Shown in pieces: positions 20,340-29,094 of a stretch of 64,000 nucleotides of DNA. Every line of letters starts with the position of its first letter. Positions within the stretch are counted from its first letter, which is position 1. A program made the translations under genes and the position numbers. Source of the stretch: Pandoraea sp. PE-S2T-3 (GTDB taxonomy: Bacteria; Pseudomonadota; Gammaproteobacteria; Burkholderiales; Burkholderiaceae); NCBI RefSeq assembly GCF_002179965.1, contig NZ_NGUQ01000011.1, positions 1-64,000 on the forward strand, read 5' to 3'. The notes beneath the pieces are model-generated. The model saw only the letters and a list, made by a program, of their open reading frames with translations, had not been told where the DNA came from and did no database searches.

Positions 20340-21602
20340 ATGATGCCGCTCTCCCTCACCGCATCCATGCCACCTCACGCCGCCATGCCTCGCACCCATC
20401 CGCTCATGCCCCCGGTTTCACCCGCTGTGCCACCCGCTGCGCCACTCACCGTGTCCCCTCAAGCCGCGCCCGCCACCACCGCCGCAGGATCCAACGCCCA
20501 CCTCGCGGCGTTAGCAAGACAACCCTTGGCGCACGTACTTTCCGAGTCCCGGGAAGGCCGCATCCGTGCATCATTGCTCACCAGCATTCTCTCGTGCGCC
20601 GGGTGTGCTGCCGCCGATGAACTGCTCGCGCTCTGCGCCTTTGCAAGCCGCGAAGGACAGACAAATCGCGTCGACACGGCGAAACTGCGCACGGCCGTGA
20701 TCTCGCTACTCACGAGGCCCGCGACGGCCCGCACATTCGAACAACTGCGCGACACCGGCATGTTCTGCACTGCCGCCCTGCATGACTGGCCCAGTCGCGA
20801 CAACCTCGACCTGCTGTTTTCGGACGAAGGACTGCTGCTCTGGCTCAGGTACGGCGCAACCCCGGACGGCTACCAACGGCTGTTCGTCGATCACTTGAGC
20901 CAACAGTTGCACTCACAGGTCTTACCGGAACCCCATCCCCTGAATCTCGGCCAGGCGTTGCGGGTCTTGGTCGCCGTCGGACGCGACACCGTCGTCGATG
21001 TCCCGGATCCGTACCGCATGGGGCACAGCCTGCCCCCGCTCTCGCATCTGTGCGCCACGCACGCGCCTGACTGGCTGCCATTCTTGCTGGACATCAGCCC
21101 GTGCGCCAGTCAGTGCGATTCGAGTGGCCGCCCCCTGCTCCACACCGCGCTCGCCTCCGCGACACGCGCTGCTCGCGCTGCCGGCGCGACGTCTCACGAG
21201 ATGAACCGCACACTGCAAGAACGCATCGGGCTGTTGACCGAACACGGTGCCGATCTGTGCGTCGTGGATCTGAACGGCATGCCACTCACCGCAGGTCTTG
21301 TCGTCGACGGTTATATCGATGCCGCGCGCGTGGTACTCCAGTTCGGCGCACCGCCCCAGGCGACGGACCGGGAAATGAACTCGGTGCTGCATCACCTCGC
21401 CCGGACCCTACGCCCCGAATCCACGCAATACAGCGCGGCGATCATTGCGATCGTAGCGGCATTGGCCGCCGGCGCCGATGTCCTGCGCGTCAACGCCAGA
21501 GGGGAAACGGCCATCGACCTGCTCCCTGAATTTCAGCGCACGCATTTCATCTTCCTCGCGTCGCACTATGCACGTTGGACAGATGCCGGTAACCGCGGCT
21601 GA
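20340..21602 (+). CDS. Hypothetical protein with ankyrin-like C-terminal repeats
   Basis: I do not recognise this 420-residue protein as a named family. The first 60 residues are Pro/Ala/Met-rich and probably disordered. From about residue 290 it shows ankyrin-like units: LLTEHGADLCVVDLNGMPL, DAARVVLQFGAPPQATDREM, and AALAAGADVLRVNARGETA followed by IDLLPEF. The middle holds several paired cysteines (LSCAGCAAADELLALC). There is no signal peptide or membrane helix. Several Met codons near the start make the exact N-terminus uncertain, and no clear ribosome-binding site is seen. It stands alone between divergent DUF1415 and convergent TetR genes. Ankyrin-type proteins of this kind can be host-directed effectors, but nothing here proves secretion. 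Confidence 0.65.
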   Translation: MMPLSLTASMPPHAAMPRTHPLMPPVSPAVPPAAPLTVSPQAAPATTAAGSNAHLAALARQPLAHVLSESREGRIRASLLTSILSCAGCAAADELLALCAFASREGQTNRVDTAKLRTAVISLLTRPATARTFEQLRDTGMFCTAALHDWPSRDNLDLLFSDEGLLLWLRYGATPDGYQRLFVDHLSQQLHSQVLPEPHPLNLGQALRVLVAVGRDTVVDVPDPYRMGHSLPPLSHLCATHAPDWLPFLLDISPCASQCDSSGRPLLHTALASATRAARAAGATSHEMNRTLQERIGLLTEHGADLCVVDLNGMPLTAGLVVDGYIDAARVVLQFGAPPQATDREMNSVLHHLARTLRPESTQYSAAIIAIVAALAAGADVLRVNARGETAIDLLPEFQRTHFIFLASHYARWTDAGNRG

Positions 21603-21653
21603 CCGGCGGCCCGATATCCGGCTTGCCCGGCGCGTATCGCCATCGCTTGTGCG

Positions 21654-22292
21654 TCAGCCCCTGAGCGCGAGTCCACCGTGGCGCTCGCGCAGATAAGCGC
21701 CCACAAAACCGTTGAGTTCCCGGCGCACCTCGGGCGAACCGAGTTCACCGCGCGATACCGCCGCATGCACGACCCCTTCGACTGCGGCGGCAAGCACTCT
21801 CGCCGCAACGGCGTCGCGCGGCTCGCACGCCGCCTGCCCGTCCGGCACGATCAGCGCCTGATAGCGGCGCAGATACTCCGCATCGAAGGCCTGCGTACGG
21901 GTCGAAAGCGGCACCTCCTCAAGCAGCACGTGATGCATACGCTGGTCACCGGCGTGAATCCGGATGACGCCGTCGATCAGATCGGCAACGCGCGTGTCGA
22001 GGCGCGTCGGCACATGCGGCGCGTCCGGATCGGGCAGAACAGCGAGTACGGCGTCGAGATGACGCTCCCGAATCGCCTCGGCCAGCGCCAGCTTGTCGGG
22101 GAAGTATTGATACAACGAGCCGATGCTCGCACCGGCGACGCTGGCGACTTCGTTGGTATTGAATTTGGCCCAGCCGCGCGCACCGAGAACGCGAGCCGCC
22201 GCTTCGATAATCGCATCGACCGTCGCCCGCGAACGCTGCTGTCGCGGGACTCTGCGGGCGGCGACCGGCCCTGAGGAAAGGCGAGTAGGCAT
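21654..22292 (-). CDS. TetR-family transcriptional regulator
   Basis: The 212-residue protein has an N-terminal TetR HTH: QQRSRATVDAIIEAAARVLG, then the recognition part VASVAGASIGSLYQYFPDK (about residues 18-70). The helical C-terminal ligand domain is variable. It starts 84 bases from, and divergent to, an NADP-dependent oxidoreductase gene, the usual arrangement for a TetR repressor and its target. The start at MPTRLSSG is preferred; the upstream in-frame ATG at 22346 adds 18 unconserved residues. Likely ligands are electrophiles or quinones, judged only from the neighbours. Confidence 0.9.
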   Translation of the reverse strand: MPTRLSSGPVAARRVPRQQRSRATVDAIIEAAARVLGARGWAKFNTNEVASVAGASIGSLYQYFPDKLALAEAIRERHLDAVLAVLPDPDAPHVPTRLDTRVADLIDGVIRIHAGDQRMHHVLLEEVPLSTRTQAFDAEYLRRYQALIVPDGQAACEPRDAVAARVLAAAVEGVVHAAVSRGELGSPEVRRELNGFVGAYLRERHGGLALRG

Positions 22293-22376
22293 GGCGGGGG
22301 TTCCACGCAAAAATTCCAATATACCTGCGTCGATTCCCGAGCGCATGTTGCCCCTGTTTTTGCCACGGACTTTGCC

Positions 22377-23408
22377 ATGTCAGCCCTCCCCCGCACCACC
22401 CGAGAAGTCACGCTCACTGCCCATCCAGAGGGCACGCTGACCTCGTCATATTTCGCACTCACCGAAGCCCCCCTGCCGCCGCTGGCACCGCACGAAGTGC
22501 TCGTGCGCAACCGATGGTTTCGTGTCTCGATCTCCACACGGCTGATGGCCAGCCGCGAAGCCACGGCCATCAAGGGCATTCCGTTCCCCACACTCAAGCC
22601 CGGCGACGCGCTCGCCGACGGCGCCATCGGTGAAGTGATCGCCGCCACACCCGAATCCGGCCTGATGCCGGGCATGATCGTCTCGCATCGGCTCGGCTGG
22701 CGCGAACACGCGGTGGTCGACGCACGGCATTGCAAACGGCTGCCGGCCGGGCCACTCGATCCGGCCGCCTACCTCGGCCATGGCTGGACGGCCTACGCCG
22801 CGCTCACGCGGGGCATCACGGTGAAACGTGGCGACACCGCGCTGGTCTCAAGCGGCGCCGGCGCCATCGGCTCGATGGCCGGTCAGATCGCCCGCCGTCT
22901 CGGCGCGGCACGCGTCATCGGCAGCACCGGCAGCGCCGAGAAAGCCGGCTGGATGACGCAGGCCCTCGGCTACGACGCCGTGATCGTGCGCAACGGCAAG
23001 CCCTTCGCCGCCCAACTGGCCGAAGCCGCCCCCGACGGCATCGACGTCTTCGTCGATATGGTCGGCGGCGAGCAATTGACCGCCGCCGTCGCACAGGCCC
23101 GCGAAGGGGCCCGCTTCGCGATTCTGGGCGCACTCGGCGCGGAGTTGCACGCGGACCACTCCACCTCGGTGGCACCGACCGAAATCGACGCCTTCCAGTT
23201 GCCGATCAAAGGCATCACGCTGCGCGGCTACAGCGCGGACGACGACGAGGACGTCTTCGACGAATGGATAAAGCGTCAGAACGCATGGCGGCTCGACGGC
23301 AGTTTTCACCTGCCGTGCACGATGTTCCACGGTCTGGAGAACGCACCACTCGCCTTGCAGGAAGCCTGCGCGGGCAAGCTCAAAGGCGTGGTGCTGGTCG
23401 AGTTGTGA
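22377..23408 (+). CDS. Zinc-less NADP-dependent oxidoreductase, MDR superfamily (CurA-like)
   Basis: The 343-residue protein is a medium-chain dehydrogenase/reductase without structural or catalytic zinc ligands. The N-terminal domain ends near residue 115. The nucleotide fold begins with TALVSSGAGAIGSMAGQIARRLGA, carrying an Ala/Gly-rich AxxGAxG pattern, followed by VIGSTGSAEKAGW, whose Lys is typical of NADPH binding. The length and the segment ITLRGYSADDDEDVFDEWIK fit the leukotriene-B4 12-hydroxydehydrogenase/CurA group that reduces alkenals and enones. It is divergent from tetR and 67 bases before a flavodoxin-like gene, so a small redox-defence unit is likely. Confidence 0.87.
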   Translation: MSALPRTTREVTLTAHPEGTLTSSYFALTEAPLPPLAPHEVLVRNRWFRVSISTRLMASREATAIKGIPFPTLKPGDALADGAIGEVIAATPESGLMPGMIVSHRLGWREHAVVDARHCKRLPAGPLDPAAYLGHGWTAYAALTRGITVKRGDTALVSSGAGAIGSMAGQIARRLGAARVIGSTGSAEKAGWMTQALGYDAVIVRNGKPFAAQLAEAAPDGIDVFVDMVGGEQLTAAVAQAREGARFAILGALGAELHADHSTSVAPTEIDAFQLPIKGITLRGYSADDDEDVFDEWIKRQNAWRLDGSFHLPCTMFHGLENAPLALQEACAGKLKGVVLVEL

Positions 23409-23475
23409 GCAAGCCCCTTTGAGCTACGACCTATACCCCATCCCCCTCTCATCCCCTGAACGAATGGAGTCAAGC

Positions 23476-24105
23476 ATGTTGAGTACAAACGTCGCGATCG
23501 TGTTTCACAGTCGCTATGGCCACACGTCGCGACAAGCCGCCGCCGTCAAGGAAGGTGTCGAACGCGCCGACGGTGCGAGCGCCCTCCTGATTCCCTGCGA
23601 AACTGCGCCGTCGCGCTGGGACGATCTGGAACAGGCCGACGCCATCATCTTCGGCGCGCCCACCTTCATGGGCGGCACGTCGGCGGAATTCAGAGTGTTT
23701 GCCGAAGCCACGTCGAACATCGTCATGACGAAGGGCTACGTGTGGCAGGACAAGATCGCCGCGGGCTTTACCAACTCCGGCGCACACGCCGGTGACAAAC
23801 TCGCCACCCTCATCCAGATGGCGCTCTTTGCCGCGCAGCACGGCATGCATTGGGTGAACCTAGGCCTGCCGCCCGCGAACAACTCCACGCAGGGCTCGGC
23901 GAACGATCTCAACCGCCTCGGCTTCTGGCTGGGCGCGGCGGCCCAATCGAACACCGATCAGGGCCCTGATCTGGCACCGCCCGAAGCGGACCTGGCCACA
24001 GCGCGTCATCTCGGCGAGCGCGTCGCCCAGACAGCACTTCAGTTCGCACGCGGACGTATCGCCCAACACGTGCAGGGGCTGTCTGCTGCGTCGGCGCTCG
24101 CCTGA
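23476..24105 (+). CDS. Flavodoxin-family NAD(P)H:quinone oxidoreductase (WrbA-like)
   Basis: The 209-residue protein has the FMN-binding pattern of the flavodoxin fold: IVFHSRYGHTSRQAAAV for the phosphate loop near the N-terminus, FGAPTFMGGTSAEFR around residues 57-71, and GFTNSGAHAGDK near 95 for the isoalloxazine. Such proteins reduce quinones by two electrons. The ATG at 23476 is chosen because GGAG lies 5 bases upstream. It follows the CurA-like reductase on the same strand and probably shares its TetR control. The C-terminus after residue 185 is variable. Confidence 0.87.
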   Translation: MLSTNVAIVFHSRYGHTSRQAAAVKEGVERADGASALLIPCETAPSRWDDLEQADAIIFGAPTFMGGTSAEFRVFAEATSNIVMTKGYVWQDKIAAGFTNSGAHAGDKLATLIQMALFAAQHGMHWVNLGLPPANNSTQGSANDLNRLGFWLGAAAQSNTDQGPDLAPPEADLATARHLGERVAQTALQFARGRIAQHVQGLSAASALA

Positions 24106-24177
24106 CGCTTCGCATCTGCCAAGGGAAAGCGCGCCCAATCCCTCGCCGCTGAGATGCGGCATTTGGGCGCACCCTTA

Positions 24178-24205
24178 AAGATGTATTTTATTTGCATCTT
24201 ATAAT
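24178..24205 (+). promoter_or_regulatory. NsrR-type nitric-oxide operator overlapping the hmp promoter
   Basis: A 23-base dyad (24178-24200) begins AAGATG and ends CATCTT, with an AT-rich centre. It matches the known NsrR consensus (AAGATGC/TATTT and its complement) seen before hmp genes. TATAAT follows at 24200-24205, overlapping the last base, so a bound repressor would cover the -35 to -10 region. NsrR itself is not in the window. The match is seen directly; regulation by NO is inferred from the family. Confidence 0.88.
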
Positions 24206-24283
24206 CACTCCGTGGTGCGCGACGTCCGAGAGCCCTCAGCGTCGCGCCCGAAACAGAACTCATAACACTTCGGAGTGTGCCCC

Positions 24284-25483
24284 ATGCTTTCCGCTGCTTC
24301 CCGCCCGTATATCGACGCCAGCGTCCCGGTGCTGCGCGACCACGGACTCGCCATCACGCGACATTTCTACGCCAGCATGTTCGAGGCACATCCCGAACTG
24401 CGCGATCTCTTCAACATGGGGAATCAGGCGAGCGGCGCGCAACAGCAATCGCTCGCGTCTGCGGTGTTTGCCTACGCGGCCAACATCGACAACGCTGCCG
24501 CGCTGGCGCCCGTGATGGAGCGCATCGTTCACAAGCACGTCTCGGTCGGCATCACGCCCGCGCACTACCCCATCGTTGGCCGCTATCTGCTGGCCGCCAT
24601 CAAGGACGTACTGGGCGACGCCGCGACGCCTGAGTTGATCGCCGCGTGGGACGAAGCGTACTGGCTGCTGGCGGGGGAATTGATCGCAGCCGAGGCGCGT
24701 CTCTCGGAGCGCACGCAGGCACCGCTGGGCGCGCTGCGCGAGCTGGTCGTGACCGACGTCGATCGCGAGACCGAGCACATCGTTTCGTACTATCTGCAAA
24801 CACCGGAAGGGACGTCGCCGGGCGAGTTCGTGCCGGGACAATATGTGAGCGTGGCCGTCACGCTGCCGGACGGCCTGCGTCAGCGCCGCCAGTACAGCCT
24901 GTCGGATACGCCCACCGCGCCGCACTGGCGCATTACCGTCAAGCGCGAAGATGCGTCGAACGGCAAACCGGCCGGACAAGTTTCGAACTGGCTGCACGCC
25001 AATCTGAAGGCAGGCGATCGCATTCAGGTGAGCCCGGCGTATGGCGAATTCACGACGACGCTGGACGCCGCCCATCCGCTGGTGCTGTTGAGTGCCGGCG
25101 TCGGTATCACGCCGATGATGTCGATGCTCGCCACGCTGGCGGCCAACGGCTCGCGCCGCGAGATCGTGTTTGCTCACGCGGCACGTAACACTGCCCACGT
25201 GGCACTGCGTCGTCAATGGCTGCACGCCGGTACGCAATTGCCGCATCTGCGCGTCGCCACGTTCTTCGAGACGCCGCTGGCGAGTGAGCGCGAAGGCACT
25301 GACTACACCTTCGCCGGGCGCATGGACGTAACCCGGCTGCCGCTGCCCGAGGGCGCCGACTACCTGCTGTGCGGCCCCACCCCGTTCATGCAGACGCAAT
25401 GGCGTGCGCTGCGCGATCAGGGCGTGCCTGCCGAGCGCATCCATCGCGAAGTGTTCGGTCCGGAAGCGCTCGATCTGGGCTGA
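24284..25483 (+). CDS. hmp: Flavohemoglobin (nitric oxide dioxygenase)
   Basis: The 399-residue cytoplasmic protein oxidises NO to nitrate with O2 and NAD(P)H. The globin domain (about 1-140) has Y29 (B10), Q53 (E7) and proximal H85, the same positions as in E. coli Hmp. The FAD domain has RQYSLSDTP (about residues 206-214). The NAD domain has LLSAGVGITPMMSML, and FGPEAL stands at the C-terminus. The ATG at 24284 has GGAG 8 bases upstream; an in-frame GTG at 24275 overlaps that site and is unlikely. The gene is monocistronic behind an NsrR-type operator. Its 3' end is 2 bases from the convergent phosphodiesterase gene. Confidence 0.97.
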   Translation: MLSAASRPYIDASVPVLRDHGLAITRHFYASMFEAHPELRDLFNMGNQASGAQQQSLASAVFAYAANIDNAAALAPVMERIVHKHVSVGITPAHYPIVGRYLLAAIKDVLGDAATPELIAAWDEAYWLLAGELIAAEARLSERTQAPLGALRELVVTDVDRETEHIVSYYLQTPEGTSPGEFVPGQYVSVAVTLPDGLRQRRQYSLSDTPTAPHWRITVKREDASNGKPAGQVSNWLHANLKAGDRIQVSPAYGEFTTTLDAAHPLVLLSAGVGITPMMSMLATLAANGSRREIVFAHAARNTAHVALRRQWLHAGTQLPHLRVATFFETPLASEREGTDYTFAGRMDVTRLPLPEGADYLLCGPTPFMQTQWRALRDQGVPAERIHREVFGPEALDLG

Positions 25484-25485
25484 TC

Positions 25486-26343
25486 TCAGTCGATCAGTTT
25501 GCCAGCCGCGTCGTAGAACGGGTGCGTGCCACCGGCATCGTCGACGAAGCCAAGGTGCGACACGAGCCCGCTTTGCGGCGTGTACCGGTGCAACTGGAAC
25601 GCAGGCGGGTCGAGCACCCACGCAGACGGACCGCCCTCGCGCAGGTCGAGGGCGACCTGATGCGCGGGCGACGGGCACACGCTGGCGATGGTGCCGGCAA
25701 AGCGCGTGTGAATCGGACGATGCACGTGGCCGCAGATGAGTCGTTCCACGTTATCGAAGCGGCGCACGACAGCGGCCAGCTTGGCAGCATCGCCCGCGTC
25801 CAGCGCCTGCACGTCCATATGCTCGATGCCGCAATCGAATGGCGGATGATGCATGGCGATCACCGTCGGCGTCGCCGTATCGGCGGCCAGCGTCGCTTCA
25901 AGCCAGTCGAGCCGCTCGTCGCACAGTCGGCCGCCACCATTAGGCGGGTCTTGCGTGTCGAGCGCCACCAGCCGCAGCGGCCCAAACATCGCGGTGTACT
26001 GCACGAACGCGCCCGGCTTGCCGAGATACGTGTGCTCCGGAAACACCTCACGCAACGCGTCGCGGCCGTCGTGATTGCCGATGACGAGGTAGTACGGCAT
26101 CGCGAGCGGCGTGAGCAGACGGCGCAGATGTTCGTATTCTTCGCGAGCGCCGAAGTCGACCAGATCGCCCGTGAGCACCACGAAGTCGGGGCGCGGCACG
26201 AGCGCATTCAGGCGCGCCACACAGCGCTCGAGATAGGCGGCGGTATCCACACGCCGATAGGCCAGTTTGCCGGGCCGTTTGATGTGAAGATCGCTGATTT
26301 GCGCGAACAGCATGAGCGGGTTATCCGTGAAGCGTAAAGACAT
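25486..26343 (-). CDS. Calcineurin-like phosphodiesterase (CpdA/GpdQ-like)
   Basis: The 285-residue metallophosphoesterase has the five standard motifs: DLHIK (D-x-H), VVLTGDLVDFG (GD-x2-D), VIGNHDGR (GNHD), MHHPPFDCG (H) and CGHVHRP (GH-x-H). Together they bind two metals. Class III cyclic-nucleotide phosphodiesterases (CpdA) and glycerophosphodiesterases (GpdQ) share this pattern. It is the last gene of the LacI-ABC importer operon and overlaps the ATPase stop by 23 bases if the first ATG is used; an internal ATG at 26313 (MLFAQISDLH) avoids overlap. The operon context favours hydrolysis of an imported phosphodiester over a general cAMP role. Confidence 0.85.
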   Translation of the reverse strand: MSLRFTDNPLMLFAQISDLHIKRPGKLAYRRVDTAAYLERCVARLNALVPRPDFVVLTGDLVDFGAREEYEHLRRLLTPLAMPYYLVIGNHDGRDALREVFPEHTYLGKPGAFVQYTAMFGPLRLVALDTQDPPNGGGRLCDERLDWLEATLAADTATPTVIAMHHPPFDCGIEHMDVQALDAGDAAKLAAVVRRFDNVERLICGHVHRPIHTRFAGTIASVCPSPAHQVALDLREGGPSAWVLDPPAFQLHRYTPQSGLVSHLGFVDDAGGTHPFYDAAGKLID

Positions 26344-27364
26344 GAGCGGCAGGCAACGACAGGCCTACCGGGTCGCCGACGCGGCATTCGCGACGGCTCG
26401 AAACTTCTACCAGCACGGCGCCCGCCGGTGACACACCACCGACGGTGAGGCGCGTGCGGTCGCCGAGGAATTGCACGGCTTCGATTTTGCCGACGAGCGG
26501 TGCATCGACCGGCGGCACCACAATGGCGTCTTCCGGGCGGAAATACAGTTCCTGCGCATCGGCGCGCACGTCGGGACAAGCCAGCCGTCCGCCTTCCGTA
26601 TGGAAGTGCCCCTCGCGCCACACTCCGGCAATGCGATTGAGCGTGCCGACGAAGTTCGCCACGTGGCGCGACGCCGGTTGGTAATAGATGTCGCGCGGCG
26701 CGCCGATCTGTTCGATACGCCCGGCACTCATCACCACGATGCGATCGCCCAGCGCCATCGCTTCGTCCTGATCGTGCGTGACATACACCGTCGTCACACC
26801 CAAACCACGCAGCAGCCGGTCCATATCGGCGCGCACGGTTTCGCGCAGCTTCGCGTCCAGTGCGGTGAGCGGTTCGTCGAGCAGCAACACGCGTGGTTCC
26901 GGCGCCAGCGCACGGGCCAGCGCCACACGTTGCTTCTGACCGCCCGAGAGTTGCGCAATGGCGCGGTCGGCGTAGGGCGTCAGATGCACGAGGTCGAGCA
27001 ATTCGTCCACGCGCTTGTCGACCTGTGCCGACGGCAGCCCGCGCAGCTTCAGCCCATAGGCGACATTGCCGCGCACCGTGAAGTTGGGGAACAACGCGTA
27101 GTTCTGGAAGACCATACCCACGCGGCGCTTTTCGATCGCCAGACGGGTCACGTCTTCATCGCCGAAGCGCACGCGACCGCCCGCGTCGGGGCGCTCAAGG
27201 CCCGCAATCATGCGCAGCGTGGTGGTCTTGCCGCAGCCCGACGGGCCGAGCAGCACCAGCGTCTCGCCTGCGCCGATCGTCAGATCGAGCGGCTGCAACA
27301 CCGTGTTGCCGTTGAACGTCTTGGCACAGCGTTCGAGATGGATCGGAATTGAAGTCAGTTTCAT
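26321..27364 (-). CDS. ABC transporter ATP-binding protein (iron/polyamine/phosphonate-type, with TOBE)
   Basis: The 347-residue cytoplasmic ATPase powers the importer encoded upstream. Walker A is GPSGCGKTT (about residues 41-49), the Q-loop FQNYALFP, the signature LSGGQKQRVALARAL, Walker B VLLLDEPLTALD and the H-loop THDQDEA. A C-terminal TOBE-like domain (from about 265; YFRPEDA) is typical of the PotA/FbpC/PhnT group. The ATG at 27364 has AAGGAA 7 bases upstream. The frame stays open to 27445 through a GT-rich low-complexity stretch (about 27390-27425) that would code for His/Thr repeats and is unlikely to be translated. Confidence 0.92.
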   Translation of the reverse strand: MKLTSIPIHLERCAKTFNGNTVLQPLDLTIGAGETLVLLGPSGCGKTTTLRMIAGLERPDAGGRVRFGDEDVTRLAIEKRRVGMVFQNYALFPNFTVRGNVAYGLKLRGLPSAQVDKRVDELLDLVHLTPYADRAIAQLSGGQKQRVALARALAPEPRVLLLDEPLTALDAKLRETVRADMDRLLRGLGVTTVYVTHDQDEAMALGDRIVVMSAGRIEQIGAPRDIYYQPASRHVANFVGTLNRIAGVWREGHFHTEGGRLACPDVRADAQELYFRPEDAIVVPPVDAPLVGKIEAVQFLGDRTRLTVGGVSPAGAVLVEVSSRRECRVGDPVGLSLPAAHVFTLHG

Positions 27365-27425
27365 CGCAATTTCCTTGGCATGCTTTGTGTGCAATGGCGC
27401 GTGCGTGTGTTTGTGCGTGTGCGCA

Positions 27426-27512
27426 TCAAGTGCGGCCGCGCGCATTGCGAACCTTGGCGCGCTGCGCCGTCATCTGCATGACGACGAGCAGCGGCACGAT
27501 CAGCACGAAAAC
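27426..27512 (-). pseudogene. Out-of-frame 3' tail of the second ABC permease
   Basis: After the short A4 run at 27508-27511, the conserved end of the permease continues in a different minus-strand frame. It reads VFVLIVPLLVVMQMT and then a basic tail to TGA at 27426-27428. In the upstream frame the protein stops early at 27500-27502 with a non-family end (AVFSC). A single-base loss in the homopolymer, or a sequencing error, explains both. Joined, the product would be about 267 residues, the normal size. Confidence 0.7.
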
Positions 27513-28228
27513 ACCGCCGTGTAGGCGCTGCCGATCTCCAGACGCAGCGACGCATACGCGTCTGCCAGCCCCACGGGCAGCGTCTTGGTATCGGGCGTGT
27601 GCAGCATCCACGTCAGGTTGAATTCGCCGAGCGAGAGTGTCACCACGATGAGCGCCGCCGCCACGATCTCGCTGCGGATATTGGGCAGCACTACCGTCAT
27701 GAAGCGGCGCAGGAAGGTCGCGCCGAGACTCGCCGCGCCCTCTTCCATCAGCTTGATGCGCGAATCGGCGCACGCGGCCGCCACGGCACGCACCATGAAC
27801 GGCAGCGTGAAGATCACGTGACCCACCACGATGAACGCGAGGCTCTGGCGGAAGTCGCGCATGCCGCCATACACGCTGATCAACGCCAGCGCACTGGCCA
27901 GCCCCGGCAGGGCAATCGGCAGCGTCAGCAGTTCTTCGATCCAGCGGGCCATGCGGCTATTCCAGCGCGCCAGCACGTAGCCCGCCGGCACGCCGAGCAG
28001 CGTCACGAGAATGAGCGTGGCAGCACCCACGTACAGCGAGTTGAGAATGGCGTCGTGATAGTCCTGCCAGACCTGAATCACCCACTTGAACGTGAGACCG
28101 GCCGACGGGCCGCGGAAGTAATTGACCGACAAGCCGGCAAGCACCGACATCCCGACCGGCACCAGCAGGAACGCGCACATCAGCAGCGTGAGCAGCAGTT
28201 GCAGCGTGAAAAGGGTTTTCTTGAGCAT
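27500..28228 (-). CDS. ABC transporter permease, second subunit, C-terminally frameshifted
   Basis: The 242-residue inner-membrane permease has a membrane helix at the start (LFTLQLLLTLLMCAFLLVP). It also has the EAA loop that contacts the ATPase, EEGAASLGATFLRRFMTVVLP (in part, about residues 161-181), in which A-x6-G is kept. Six helices are expected, and the last is cut off. The frame ends with AVFSC at a premature TGA, while the missing last helix and basic tail sit in the neighbouring frame at 27426-27512. It begins 5 bases after the other permease. The loss of the final helix may inactivate the importer unless slippage or an error in the sequence restores it. Confidence 0.85.
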   Translation of the reverse strand: MLKKTLFTLQLLLTLLMCAFLLVPVGMSVLAGLSVNYFRGPSAGLTFKWVIQVWQDYHDAILNSLYVGAATLILVTLLGVPAGYVLARWNSRMARWIEELLTLPIALPGLASALALISVYGGMRDFRQSLAFIVVGHVIFTLPFMVRAVAAACADSRIKLMEEGAASLGATFLRRFMTVVLPNIRSEIVAAALIVVTLSLGEFNLTWMLHTPDTKTLPVGLADAYASLRLEIGSAYTAVFSC

Positions 28229-28233
28229 GGGGA

Positions 28234-29058
28234 TCAGCCTCCGGCGGCAACCGTCTGCCCGGCGAAATTACGCGCGAGCATCAGCACGGCCCACGTGACG
28301 ATGCCGAGAATCACCGAGAGCGCCGCCGCCGTCGCCACATTCGCGTTGAGCGTGAACTCGGTATAGATCGTCATCGGCAACACGTCGATGTCGGTCGCGA
28401 GCGTGAACGCGGTACCGAACGCACCGACCGAGGTCGCGAAACACATCGCGCCCGAAGCGATCAGCGCAGGCGCCAGCGCCGGCAACGTAACGTCACGCAG
28501 AATCGCAAACGGCCCGGCGCCGAGCGACGATGCGGCTTCCGAGAGCGAATGATCGAGCGACTCCGCAGCGGCCATCACCGCGAGGATCACGCGCGGAATC
28601 GAGAAATAGAGATAGCCGAGGAACAGCCCGGCCAGCGAATACGCAAACACCAGCTTGTGACCGACGAGCTTGAGCGTCAGATCGCCGATCAGCCCCTGAC
28701 GGCCCGCCAGCATGATGACCATGAAACCGACCACCACGCCGGGGAACGCCAGCGGCAACGTGAGCATCGACACGAGGATCGATTTGCCCGCGAAGTCATG
28801 CCGGGTGAGAAAGAGGCCCGCGACGAGCGACAACGCGAGCGTGGCAAGCGTGACCAGTGCCGAGAGCACGACCGTCTGCCACAGGCTGTCGAGATAGCGC
28901 GCGTTGGTAAGAATGGCGCGATAGGTCTCGAACGCGTGACCGTCGCCGCTGACCTGCACGAGCGCGGCCATCGGCAACAGCCAGAAGGCCAGAAACACCG
29001 CCAGTGCAGGCAGCAGGAGTGCCACGCGCCAAGCGCGCGGCAGGGTCAGGTCACGCAT
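28234..29058 (-). CDS. ABC transporter permease, first subunit
   Basis: The 274-residue polytopic permease shows about six hydrophobic helices and the EAA loop SEAASSLGAGPFAILRDVTLP (in part, about residues 173-193). It resembles permeases of the polyamine, thiamine, Fe3+ and 2-aminoethylphosphonate importers. It lies between the binding-protein gene (36 bases upstream) and the second permease (5 bases downstream), clearly one operon. The substrate is not decided by the permease sequence. Confidence 0.9.
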   Translation of the reverse strand: MRDLTLPRAWRVALLLPALAVFLAFWLLPMAALVQVSGDGHAFETYRAILTNARYLDSLWQTVVLSALVTLATLALSLVAGLFLTRHDFAGKSILVSMLTLPLAFPGVVVGFMVIMLAGRQGLIGDLTLKLVGHKLVFAYSLAGLFLGYLYFSIPRVILAVMAAAESLDHSLSEAASSLGAGPFAILRDVTLPALAPALIASGAMCFATSVGAFGTAFTLATDIDVLPMTIYTEFTLNANVATAAALSVILGIVTWAVLMLARNFAGQTVAAGG

Positions 29059-29094
29059 CGTCTCGTTCCTCTTCCTCAGTCCCGTAAGTCGTGC

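Noticed and set aside
27426-27773. 115-codon minus-strand frame as a separate gene
   Set aside because: Only its last 29 codons resemble protein sequence, and they are the displaced end of the permease. The rest is a shadow of the permease gene.
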